A stretch of 5,334 nt of DNA from assembly GCA_015295885.1 (NCBI GenBank), contig DVEE01000418.1, positions 1 to 5,334 on the forward strand, written 5' to 3'. Origin of the DNA: Leptolyngbyaceae cyanobacterium M65_K2018_010. GTDB taxonomy: Bacteria > Cyanobacteriota > Cyanobacteriia > Phormidesmidales > Phormidesmidaceae. The notes beneath the pieces are model-generated. The model worked only from the letters and a program-made list of their open reading frames with translations. It was not told where the DNA came from and made no database searches. The number at the start of each line of letters is the position of its first letter. Within the stretch, counting starts at the first letter, position 1. The position numbers and the translations under genes are program-made. Below, in pieces: positions 1-5,267 of this stretch.

Positions 1-1
1 A

Positions 2-130
2 CGCTGCCACTGCATGGTTACTCCCGGTGCAGGTGCGATTGAGAAAGACGGTAAATATTACTGCACCGAAGCCTGCGCTGAAGGCCATCCTAATGGGCGT
101 GGCTGTGGGCATCCCGGTTGTGAATGCTAA
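2..130 (+). CDS. smtA: Metallothionein, SmtA/BmtA type (3' part; start lies left of the window)
   Basis: This is the C-terminal 42 residues of a small cysteine-rich metal-binding protein, read in the frame beginning at base 2 and ending with TAA. The visible ligands are Cys at fragment positions 2, 4, 21, 25, 34, 40 and 42 and His at 29 and 36. The pattern CxC, then YYCxxAC, then GHxxxxxGCGHxGCxC matches the cyanobacterial SmtA family, which folds around four Zn ions in the cytoplasm. Compared with the Synechococcus protein (about 56 residues, 9 Cys), only the first dozen or so residues, with two more Cys, should be missing. There is an extra His between the first two visible Cys (CHC), which could alter metal preference. 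In this family the gene is usually controlled by a Zn-sensing ArsR-type repressor (SmtB). Its operator would lie outside the window, so regulation cannot be judged here. Confidence 0.88.
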   Translation, partial: RCHCMVTPGAGAIEKDGKYYCTEACAEGHPNGRGCGHPGCEC

Positions 131-137
131 CGGTAGG

Positions 138-164
138 TAGAGACGTTTCGCCGAAACGTCTCTA
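138..164 (+). terminator. Perfect 13-bp palindrome between convergent genes, probable terminator
   Basis: TAGAGACGTTTCG, one central C, then CGAAACGTCTCTA: a 13-bp perfect inverted repeat. It lies 7 bp after the metallothionein stop and 9 bp before the hemL stop codon. On the plus strand it is followed by TGTTCTT, a weak T-rich tail, so it should stop metallothionein transcription best; by symmetry it may also serve hemL. Similar TAGAGACGT...ACGTCTCTA palindromes recur between genes in many cyanobacterial genomes as I recall, so it may be a dispersed repeat used as a terminator. Confidence 0.65.
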
Positions 165-173
165 TGTTCTTAA

Positions 174-1475
174 TTACAGGCTCGACAAAACGGTACGGGC
201 GGCTTCTAGGGTGCGATCGATATCCGCCTCTGTATGAGCCAGGGAGGTAAAGCCTGCCTCAAATTGGGAGGGAGCCAGGTACACCCCGCGCTCCAGCATA
301 GCTCGGTGGAAGCGGCTGAATTTTTCCAGGTCCGAAGCCTTAGCCTCCTCGTACCGGGTCACGGGACCGGGGTGGAAGAACATGCCAAACATGGCACTCA
401 GGTATCCCCCACAAACCTCATGACCCGCTTCCCGGGCCGCCGCCATCAATCCTTGGCTGAGTTTGGCGGTTATCCGCTCTAGCTCGTCGTAGGTGCCGGG
501 CCGTTGCAGGAGCTCTAGGGTTTTAATGCCAGCGGTCATCGCTAAGGGGTTTCCCGACAGCGTACCAGCTTGGTACACCGGACCGGCCGGTGCCACCATG
601 TCCATGATTTCCCGGCGACCGCCGTAGGCCCCTACCGGCAAACCACCGCCAATGACCTTGCCAAGGGTAGTCAGATCGGGAGTGATATTAAACCTTGCCT
701 GAGCGCCGCCGTAGGCAATGCGGAAACCCGTCATCACCTCATCGAACATCAGTAGAGCTCCGTTTTCGCGAGTAATCTCTCGCAACCCTTCTAAAAAGCC
801 CGCATCGGGGGGAATAAAGCCCGCATTACCCACCACAGGCTCGAGGATGACGCCAGCAATTTCATTGGGATACTGGGCAAAAAGGGCCTTGACCGCTTCT
901 AGGTCGTTGTAGGGGGCAGTCAGAGTGGCCCGGGTAACCGCCTGGGGTACTCCGGGGGAGTCGGGCAACCCCAGGGTCGCCACCCCCGAGCCCGCCTGTA
1001 CTAAAAACATGTCGGCATGGCCATGGTAGCAGCCCGAGAATTTGATGATTTTTTCCCGCTGGGTATAGGCCCGCATCAGCCGAAGTACGGCCATACAGGC
1101 TTCGGTACCAGAATTCACGAAGCGTACCATCTCGATGCTGGGTACCGCTTGAATCACCATTTCGGCCAGCACGTTTTCTAGATAGCAGGGGGCACCAAAG
1201 CTAGTTCCCTTTTCTAGAGCCGCTGCCAGGGCCGCCAATACCTCAGGATGGGCATGGCCGCAGATGGCTGGCCCCCAACTGCCTACGTAATCAATGTATT
1301 GGTTGCCGTCCACATCCCAAATGTAAGCCCCCTTGACCCGATCAAAGACAATGGGTTGGCCACCTACGGATTTAAAGGCCCGTACCGGAGAATTCACTCC
1401 CCCCGGCATCAGGTTTTGGGCGGCAGCAAAAATCTCTTGGGATCTCGATGTTTTTAATGGGGCTGTACTGATCAA
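174..1475 (-). CDS. hemL: Glutamate-1-semialdehyde 2,1-aminomutase
   Basis: A PLP enzyme (class III aminotransferase fold) that converts glutamate-1-semialdehyde to 5-aminolevulinate, the last step of the C5 route to haem, chlorophyll and bilins; cytoplasmic dimer. The product is full length at 433 residues. Visible landmarks are GGVNSPVRAF (25-34), NSGTEA (121-126), Tyr150 in the CYHGHAD stretch, the gating loop with Ser163, Asn217, Asp245 in DEVMTGFR, the Schiff-base Lys273 in TLGKVIGGGLP, GTLSGNP (304-310) and Glu406. These numbers coincide with those of the Synechococcus enzyme, so the start is probably right even though it is TTG. An in-frame TGA sits at 1488-1490 just upstream, and the first downstream ATG (Met23) would remove conserved residues. 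A Shine-Dalgarno-like GAGAGG precedes the TTG by 8 nt. The gene stands alone, about 234 nt downstream of ftsE and convergent with the metallothionein gene. Confidence 0.97.
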   Translation of the reverse strand: MISTAPLKTSRSQEIFAAAQNLMPGGVNSPVRAFKSVGGQPIVFDRVKGAYIWDVDGNQYIDYVGSWGPAICGHAHPEVLAALAAALEKGTSFGAPCYLENVLAEMVIQAVPSIEMVRFVNSGTEACMAVLRLMRAYTQREKIIKFSGCYHGHADMFLVQAGSGVATLGLPDSPGVPQAVTRATLTAPYNDLEAVKALFAQYPNEIAGVILEPVVGNAGFIPPDAGFLEGLREITRENGALLMFDEVMTGFRIAYGGAQARFNITPDLTTLGKVIGGGLPVGAYGGRREIMDMVAPAGPVYQAGTLSGNPLAMTAGIKTLELLQRPGTYDELERITAKLSQGLMAAAREAGHEVCGGYLSAMFGMFFHPGPVTRYEEAKASDLEKFSRFHRAMLERGVYLAPSQFEAGFTSLAHTEADIDRTLEAARTVLSSL

Positions 1476-1709
1476 AGCACTTTCCTCTCAGATACCTAAA
1501 GTTACGATCTGGGTTAACTCCGATAGGTGTGATCCGCCCATGAACCAGTAACACCCACAAACTAGAGGGGCCTTAAAAAGGTTGATAGAACAGGGAACCT
1601 AGTCCGGCGAACCCAGCAGTTCAGGCCGTTATACAACTCCTGAAATTGGCTCTGATTATTATCCTATTGATTGGCTAGGGTGTGCTTTGGGTTGTTAAGG
1701 AATGTAGCG
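1476..1709 (-). promoter_or_regulatory. hemL leader and promoter region (ftsE-hemL gap)
   Basis: A 234-nt non-coding gap on the minus strand between the ftsE stop and the hemL start. Candidate -10 elements for hemL are TATAAC (1633-1628) and GATAAT (1663-1658). Neither has a TTGACA-like -35 at the right distance, so the promoter is uncertain and may rely on an activator. The first would give a leader of roughly 140 nt. I see no T-tailed hairpin after ftsE, so some read-through from ftsE into hemL is possible. Confidence 0.35.
1484..1489 (-). promoter_or_regulatory. Ribosome binding site of hemL (GAGAGG)
   Basis: On the minus strand GAGAGGAA ends 6-8 nt before the TTG at 1475-1473. This spacing, with a stop codon overlapping the site in frame (TGA, 1490-1488), fixes TTG as the only sensible initiator. 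Confidence 0.65.
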
Positions 1710-2567
1710 TTAGCGCATCAACGGGCGAATGCGGCCGTTTTTAATTTGCACGACAGGATGGTTGGACACCCTGACCAGATGCTCATCGTGGGTGGTGACT
1801 ACCACCGTGATACCAATGGAGTTGAGTTTCTTGAGAATTTTAATCACTTGCAGGGAGTTATCGGCATCTAAGTTACCGGTGGGTTCATCGGCCAACAGTA
1901 GGGGCGGTGTATTGACGACAGCTCGGGCAATGCTGACCCGCTGCTGTTCACCCCCTGAGAGTTCATCGGGGAAGCAATGGGCCTTATTTTGCAAACCCAC
2001 CATTTTTAAGGTAGGCCACAGCCGACGATGAATTTCTTTGCGGGTAAAGCCCTGGGCCCAAAGTACAAAGGCGACATTTTCGGCGACGGTACGGCGGGGA
2101 ATCAACTTATAGTCTTGAAACACCACGCCGATGCGGCGCCGCATCCGGGCTAGGCGATTTCCCCGCAACTGGGCGATGGGTTCCCCAGCCACCAAGATTT
2201 CTCCAGCGGTAGGGCGCTCATGGCCGTAGAGCAGCTTCAATAGAGTGGACTTGCCGGAGCCGGAAGGACCGGTCACAAATAAAAAGTCACCCTGGTTAAT
2301 GGTTAGGTTGACGTCGGTCAGGGCGGTGCTGCCGTTACCATAGATTTTTTCTACCTGGGCCATGGTGACAATCGCCCTGGCAGGAACCTTGGGGGGCTGC
2401 GGTTCAACGGCAGGATTAGCTGTGGATGCTTTGGCTTTGTCAGTTGTCAACGTTACCCCCTGGGCTGGAACCACCATTTTGAAACGCTCTTGCAGCTTGG
2501 CGCGAACTTCCTCGGGCAGACTATGGAGGCGAGGGTGAGCATCGGCGCGGGGGAGAACTGACGTCAT
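1710..2567 (-). CDS. ftsE: Cell division ATP-binding protein FtsE (ABC ATPase)
   Basis: ATPase partner of the membrane protein FtsX at the division site, where FtsEX in other bacteria couples ATP hydrolysis to activation of septal wall hydrolases. With the start at 2567 the product is 285 residues. The ABC domain begins near residue 65 (VTMAQVEKIYGNG) and shows Walker A GPSGSGKST (100-108), Q-loop Gln151 in VVFQDYKLIPRRTVAENVAF, signature LSGGEQQR (203-210), Walker B LLLADEP with Glu228, the D-loop region, and switch His260. The DYKLIPRRTVAENVAF stretch is typical of FtsE and separates it from LolD/MacB-type relatives. A charged then proline-rich N-terminal extension of about 64 residues precedes the domain; most bacterial FtsE (about 220 residues) lack it. 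The ATG at 2567 has AGGA 6 nt upstream. A longer frame opens at TTG 2708 but would begin upstream of the predicted promoter. No ftsX lies next to it in this window. Confidence 0.92.
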   Translation of the reverse strand: MTSVLPRADAHPRLHSLPEEVRAKLQERFKMVVPAQGVTLTTDKAKASTANPAVEPQPPKVPARAIVTMAQVEKIYGNGSTALTDVNLTINQGDFLFVTGPSGSGKSTLLKLLYGHERPTAGEILVAGEPIAQLRGNRLARMRRRIGVVFQDYKLIPRRTVAENVAFVLWAQGFTRKEIHRRLWPTLKMVGLQNKAHCFPDELSGGEQQRVSIARAVVNTPPLLLADEPTGNLDADNSLQVIKILKKLNSIGITVVVTTHDEHLVRVSNHPVVQIKNGRIRPLMR

Positions 2568-2573
2568 GGGAGG

Positions 2574-2577
2574 TCCT
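2574..2577 (-). promoter_or_regulatory. Ribosome binding site of ftsE (AGGA) selecting the ATG at 2567
   Basis: AGGA on the minus strand is 6 nt from ATG 2567-2565. The TTG at 2708, which would give 332 residues, has no comparable site. This supports the 285-residue product. Confidence 0.5.
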
Positions 2578-2659
2578 AACTGAGTTAAATAGGGCGAAGT
2601 TGTCACTAAAAATTTGCTTGGGCCAGCAGGAAAGTTAAACTCGTGGCTTTTGGGTCGCA

Positions 2660-2687
2660 ATTGTACTGGAAAGTCTGAGTTTGTCAA
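2660..2687 (-). promoter_or_regulatory. Sigma-70-type promoter of ftsE
   Basis: On the minus strand there is a perfect -35 TTGACA (2687-2682), a 16-nt spacer and a -10 TACAAT (2665-2660, one mismatch to TATAAT). Transcription should begin near 2653, giving a leader of about 85 nt before the ATG at 2567. It is the best promoter match in the window, and it excludes translation from TTG 2708 on this transcript. Confidence 0.65.
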
Positions 2688-2743
2688 AAGCCCTATTGGT
2701 TTTTTCAATAAACTTTAAGGTTTGTTATAACTGGAAGCCGGAT

Positions 2744-2789
2744 CTAGGGCGAGGTCTGCACCGTCGGAGCAGGTAGTATCTTGCCCTAG
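2744..2789 (+). other. Long stem-loop, better formed as plus-strand RNA
   Basis: Bases 2744-2755 pair with 2778-2789 (12 bp), and 2756-2759 (CTGC) pair with 2769-2772 (GCAG), leaving a 5-nt bulge (GTAGT) and a 9-nt loop. Two of the pairs are G-U when the plus strand is RNA (2751-2782, 2754-2779) and would be A-C mismatches in minus-strand RNA. The structure therefore favours plus-strand transcription, opposite to all neighbouring genes. A TATAAC at 2726-2731 (+) could start an RNA about 6 nt upstream, but its -35 (TTTCAA) is poor. No T run follows. Function unknown. Confidence 0.4.
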
Positions 2790-2820
2790 GGACTCTGACG
2801 CCCTTGGGCTTTGGCGAGTA

Positions 2821-2855
2821 GGGTTGGGTGGTCGGGCCTTACCGACCCAGAACCC
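2821..2855 (-). terminator. GC-rich hairpin after the Nudix gene, possible terminator
   Basis: GGTCGG (2830-2835) and CCGACC (2842-2847) form a 6-bp stem with a 6-nt loop, and GGGTT (2821-2825) with AACCC (2851-2855) forms an outer 5-bp stem across an internal loop. It starts 18 nt after the Nudix stop on the minus strand. The sequence beyond it lacks a T run, so it is a weak terminator candidate or an mRNA 3'-end stabiliser. Confidence 0.35.
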
Positions 2856-2873
2856 CTAGGCACAACCCAAAGG

Positions 2874-3350
2874 TTAGGCTAAAACGGTCTTCCCGTTGAG
2901 AAAATCGTTTAGGTGGTCCCGATGATCATGGCAGAGCTGTGTCCAGGGTAGAGTTTCAACGGAGAAGGCGCGAGCCTCAAGAATTTCACGGGGATCAGCG
3001 GCATAGGGTTCCCCCTCCACCCGCACGGCTAGGGTGACGCACACGGAGTGAAACCTAGGGTCGCGCCCCGGCTTGGAATAAAGACCGACCAATCGATCTA
3101 GCTCCAGGGTGGCTAACCCTGCTTCTTCCTGCAGTTCTCGGCTGGCTGCCGTCATGACATCTTCGCCCCAGTCCACAATTCCCCCGGGTAGGCCCCAGAG
3201 GCCGTTATCTCGACGCCGGACCAGCACTATTGAGCCATCGGGCAATAGGGGGATGACGCAAGTGCCTAAAATGGGACGACGCAGCAATAGCCCGATCAGG
3301 GTACGGAAGGCGTGGGTCAAGTACGGCATAGGGCTAAGGTCTATACCCAT
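2874..3350 (-). CDS. Nudix hydrolase
   Basis: A small Nudix-family pyrophosphohydrolase, which would cleave a nucleoside diphosphate linked to another group; the substrate cannot be read from the sequence. The Nudix box GX5EX7REUXEEXGU is intact at residues 57-79: Gly57, Glu63, Arg71-Glu72-Leu73, Glu75-Glu76, Gly78-Leu79, giving the Mg-binding glutamates. RRRDNGLWGLPGG just before it is typical of MutT/ADP-ribose pyrophosphatase-like members. A hydrophobic segment (TLIGLLLRRPILG, about 17-29) precedes the domain. The product is 158 residues from ATG 3350; Met8 (ATG at 3329) is an equally good start, and neither has a clear ribosome site. It begins 15 nt after the stop of the peroxiredoxin gene, so the two are very likely co-transcribed. 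This would suit a role in clearing oxidised or toxic nucleotides, which is inference only. Confidence 0.9.
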   Translation of the reverse strand: MGIDLSPMPYLTHAFRTLIGLLLRRPILGTCVIPLLPDGSIVLVRRRDNGLWGLPGGIVDWGEDVMTAASRELQEEAGLATLELDRLVGLYSKPGRDPRFHSVCVTLAVRVEGEPYAADPREILEARAFSVETLPWTQLCHDHRDHLNDFLNGKTVLA

Positions 3351-3365
3351 TCAGGCTAGACGCAG

Positions 3366-3830
3366 TTATAGGGCTTCTAAATCCGCTAAGACTGTTTCAG
3401 CATGGGTTTCGGGCTTAACCTTGAGGTAAATTTTTTCCAGCCTACCGTCTGGGCCGATCACAAAGGTACTGCGGGTAGTCCCCATATATTCTTTGCCCAT
3501 AAACTTTTTTAGGCCATAAACCCCGAACCGGCTGGCCACTTCGCCCCCCTGATCAATTAAGAGGGGAAAGGGCAGATTGTATTTGGTCGTAAATTTGGTG
3601 TGGGACTTGGCATCGTCGGTGCTGACCCCCAGTACTACTACGTCTTTGTCCTGATAGGTAGAGTAGTGATCTCGAAAGCCGCAGGCCTCCTTAGTGCAGC
3701 CTGGGGTGTTGTCACGGGGATAGAAGTAGAGGACGACGCGCTTGCCTTTGAGGCTAGATAGGCTATAGGTATTGCCCTCCGCATCGGGCAAGCTAAAGTC
3801 AGGGGCAGGATCGCCAACAGCAAGGGTCAT
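3366..3830 (-). CDS. bcp: Thioredoxin-dependent peroxiredoxin, PrxQ/BCP family
   Basis: Reduces hydrogen peroxide and organic hydroperoxides, with thioredoxin as the usual electron donor. The 154-residue product has the usual family length. The active-site motif PRDNTPGC (38-45) holds Pro38, Thr42 and the peroxidatic Cys45. The resolving Cys50 follows at five residues (CTKEAC), the arrangement of PrxQ/BCP that forms a disulfide within one helix. Arg120 in TTRSTFVIGPDG completes the active site. No signal peptide or membrane segment is visible, so it is cytoplasmic. The ATG at 3830 starts the typical N-terminus (LAVGDPAPDFSLPD); no Shine-Dalgarno sequence is visible, as is common in cyanobacteria. 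It is the first gene of a probable two-gene unit with the Nudix hydrolase, 116 nt downstream of the dehydrogenase gene. Cyanobacteria usually carry several PrxQ paralogues, so the exact copy cannot be named. Confidence 0.95.
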   Translation of the reverse strand: MTLAVGDPAPDFSLPDAEGNTYSLSSLKGKRVVLYFYPRDNTPGCTKEACGFRDHYSTYQDKDVVVLGVSTDDAKSHTKFTTKYNLPFPLLIDQGGEVASRFGVYGLKKFMGKEYMGTTRSTFVIGPDGRLEKIYLKVKPETHAETVLADLEAL

Positions 3831-3860
3831 GCTAGCTAGATTAGGTGTAGAAACATCGTC

Positions 3861-3866
3861 ATTCTA
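3861..3866 (-). promoter_or_regulatory. Candidate -10 element for the peroxiredoxin-Nudix unit
   Basis: TAGAAT on the minus strand (5 of 6 to TATAAT), 30 nt upstream of the ATG at 3830. No convincing -35 lies 16-18 nt before it. It sits in the 116-nt gap after the dehydrogenase gene, the only place for a promoter specific to this unit. Confidence 0.25.
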
Positions 3867-3946
3867 GCCCCTAGGCCCGCTATTCAGGGGGTGGGGGGCC
3901 GCACCCTACCTAAAGAAACTGGCCAACCGAGATGGAATGGCGCTGA

Positions 3947-4726
3947 TTAGTCCGCTTGCCGATGGACGTGGAACATGGATGATTGATCGGTGGGCATGAG
4001 AAAAATTTCACTGATATTCACATGGGCTGGCCGGGTGACCGCAAATAAAATAGCGTCGGCAATGTCGTCAGGGGTGAGGGGGGTCATGCCTCGGTACACT
4101 CCCTTAGCCCGGTCTACATTGCCCCGAAAGCGAACCTCGCTAAATTCGGTTTCGACCAGACCAGGCTCAATGTTGGTCACTCGAATTGGAGTGCCCAATA
4201 GATCTAGCTTCAACCCTTCTGAGAGGGCCTTGACCGCTGCCTTGGTGGCACAGTAGACACTGCCGCCCGGGTAAGTCTGTCGCCCGGCGATCGATCCCAC
4301 ATTCACTACATGGCCATGGCCCCGGTTCACCATACCGGGAACGACGGCCCGGGTGACGTAGAGCAACCCCTTGATATTGGTGTCGATCATTTCTTCCCAG
4401 TCCTGCCGGGGAGCCTGGTATTGCTTGTCTAAGCCCCGACTGAGGCCCGCATTGTTGACCAGAATATCGATCGCCTGCCAGGGGGTAGGCAAGCTTTGGA
4501 TGGCCGCTTCCACTGGTTCTGGTTGTTGCACATCCATCGCGAGCAACCAGGTGGCTGTGGAGTATTGGTCGTTCAGCTGATGGGCCAGAGCTTGGAGTTT
4601 TTCCTGACGACGAGCGGCCAAAATCAGCCGGGCTCCGGCCTGGGCAAAACAGCGGGCGCAGGCCGCCCCAATGCCACTACTCGCGCCAGTAATCAGAACG
4701 GTTTGTTGGGTCAGGGATACAACCAT
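3947..4726 (-). CDS. Short-chain dehydrogenase/reductase, YdfG-like
   Basis: An NAD(P)-dependent oxidoreductase of the classical SDR family. From ATG 4726 it has 259 residues: cofactor motif TGASSGIG (13-20), Arg39-Arg40 after the second strand (suggesting NADPH), Asp65, NNAG (91-94), and the catalytic set Asn117, Ser145, Tyr158, Lys162 (YCATK). The region IDILVNNAG, DWEEMIDTNIKGL, TRAVVPGMV, HGHVVNVGS, RVTNIEPGLVETEFSEVRF, PAHVNI and the C-terminal HVHRQ closely follow E. coli YdfG, which oxidises L-allo-threonine and 3-hydroxy acids and reduces malonic semialdehyde. A similar substrate range is likely, but paralogues vary. A GTG at 4747 would add 7 residues (MEAALFA), but the family N-terminus fits the ATG better. 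GGAGG lies 14 nt before this ATG, rather far for a ribosome site. It appears to be transcribed alone. Confidence 0.92.
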   Translation of the reverse strand: MVVSLTQQTVLITGASSGIGAACARCFAQAGARLILAARRQEKLQALAHQLNDQYSTATWLLAMDVQQPEPVEAAIQSLPTPWQAIDILVNNAGLSRGLDKQYQAPRQDWEEMIDTNIKGLLYVTRAVVPGMVNRGHGHVVNVGSIAGRQTYPGGSVYCATKAAVKALSEGLKLDLLGTPIRVTNIEPGLVETEFSEVRFRGNVDRAKGVYRGMTPLTPDDIADAILFAVTRPAHVNISEIFLMPTDQSSMFHVHRQAD

Positions 4727-4774
4727 GGCAAAGAGCGCCGCCTCCACAGGAAAATTGAGCTTAAATTAGGACAA

Positions 4775-4780
4775 ACTATA
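4775..4780 (-). promoter_or_regulatory. Candidate -10 element for the dehydrogenase gene
   Basis: TATAGT on the minus strand (5 of 6 to TATAAT), 48 nt upstream of the ATG at 4726. No TTGACA-like sequence lies 16-18 nt before it. A start of transcription near 4768 would leave a leader of about 40 nt. Confidence 0.35.
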
Positions 4781-4852
4781 CCGAATCGTCCCGTCTGAAC
4801 AGAACCTAGGGTCGGAGTATGGCCCGGCCATGGGCCCAACCTTGAGTTAGAA

Positions 4853-4890
4853 AAGTTATCCACAATCTGCGGAAATGCTGTGGATAACTT
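4853..4890. promoter_or_regulatory. Pair of perfect inverted DnaA boxes in a 12-bp inverted repeat
   Basis: TTATCCACA at 4856-4864 and its exact reverse complement TGTGGATAA at 4879-4887 each match the E. coli DnaA box consensus. The repeat extends to 12 bp per arm (AAGTTATCCACA and TGTGGATAACTT), with a 14-bp spacer. Likely bound by DnaA, either to control a nearby promoter or as part of a replication origin. It lies just upstream of the dehydrogenase promoter region. A coincidental hairpin or another regulator's operator is possible but less likely, given two exact 9-mers. Confidence 0.65.
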
Positions 4891-4971
4891 CCTTGGCAGG
4901 ACGCTCAAAAACTTTCCGGATCCCTCTAAGATACGCCAGCATAGGCTTTTTCCGGTGTTCCCATGGATCAG

Positions 4972-4998
4972 GACTTTTCCTTGCCTTGTGGAAAAGTC
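4972..4998. promoter_or_regulatory. Hairpin containing a third DnaA box (TTTTCCACA type)
   Basis: GACTTTTCC (4972-4980) and GGAAAAGTC (4990-4998) form a perfect 9-bp inverted repeat with a 9-nt loop. TGTGGAAAA at 4987-4995 is the reverse complement of TTTTCCACA, a DnaA-box form commonly reported in cyanobacteria, and it overlaps the loop and right arm. Outside it, CAGGAC (4969-4974) and GTCCTG (5005-5010) give an alternative pairing. It is about 100 bp from the perfect box pair. Confidence 0.5.
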
Positions 4999-5212
4999 TG
5001 GCCGGTCCTGTGCTGGGCTTCACCCCTCCTGCCAGGGGAAGAGCTGGTTTGGTAGGGCCATCGGGGTCGTTGTCAGGCGATGTCAATGCTGACCGGCGGC
5101 TAGTCCACCTCGGCCCAGGGTTGATGACCAGACTGGCATGTATGAGAGGCCATTCACCGGCACAGCAGTGTAAGAGAACAGGACGGGAGGGTAGTTAACC
5201 TTACGGTCAGGG

Positions 5213-5246
5213 CCGTTACCACCAGCGGCTGGCGGTAACGGATTTT
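5213..5246 (+). terminator. Terminator-like hairpin, plus strand
   Basis: CCGTTACC (5213-5220) pairs with GGTAACGG (5234-5241). After one A-C mismatch, CCAG (5222-5225) pairs with CTGG (5229-5232) around a 3-nt loop. ATTTT follows directly on the plus strand, as in an intrinsic terminator; the minus-strand flank has no T run. No plus-strand protein gene lies upstream in this window to be terminated. Confidence 0.5.
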
Positions 5247-5258
5247 GCCCCAGGCAAG

Positions 5259-5267
5259 TGGTACAAT
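5259..5267 (+). promoter_or_regulatory. Extended -10 promoter element facing the right edge
   Basis: TGGTACAAT fits the extended -10 TGnTAnAAT, with one mismatch in the hexamer. No TTGACA-like -35 lies 16-18 nt upstream, which extended -10 promoters can tolerate. It follows the terminator-like hairpin by about 13 nt, the arrangement expected at the boundary of a new transcription unit. The transcript would start near 5274 and run into a gene outside the window. Confidence 0.35.

Larger units (their letters stand above)
2568..2873. other. Non-coding gap between the Nudix gene and ftsE
   Basis: 306 nt without a supportable protein gene. From left to right it holds the ftsE leader and promoter, the 8-bp palindrome GTTATAAC at 2724-2731, a long plus-strand hairpin (2744-2789), CCCTAGGG at 2784-2791, and a GC-rich hairpin just after the Nudix stop (2821-2855). 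Confidence 0.6.

Noticed and set aside
1372..1560. 62-codon minus-strand frame overlapping the start of hemL
   Set aside because: Out of frame with hemL and overlapping its conserved N-terminus by about 100 bp, with no family resemblance.
2568..2708. N-terminal continuation of ftsE to a TTG at 2708 (332 residues in all)
   Set aside because: The TTG has no ribosome site, and the stretch contains the predicted ftsE promoter. ATG 2567 has AGGA at good spacing.
3889..3906. GGGTG/CACCC hairpin after the dehydrogenase gene
   Set aside because: Only 5 bp with a G-rich loop and no T run on either strand; too weak to call a terminator.
212..4474. HIP1 (GCGATCGC) sites typical of many cyanobacteria
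   Set aside because: Only partial forms (CGATCG cores near 213, 4288 and 4469) are present and no full octamer, so HIP1 was not used as evidence.
4821..4836. GGCCC/GGGCC inverted repeat upstream of the dehydrogenase
   Set aside because: A short, GC-only 5-bp stem of the sort expected by chance in GC-rich DNA.
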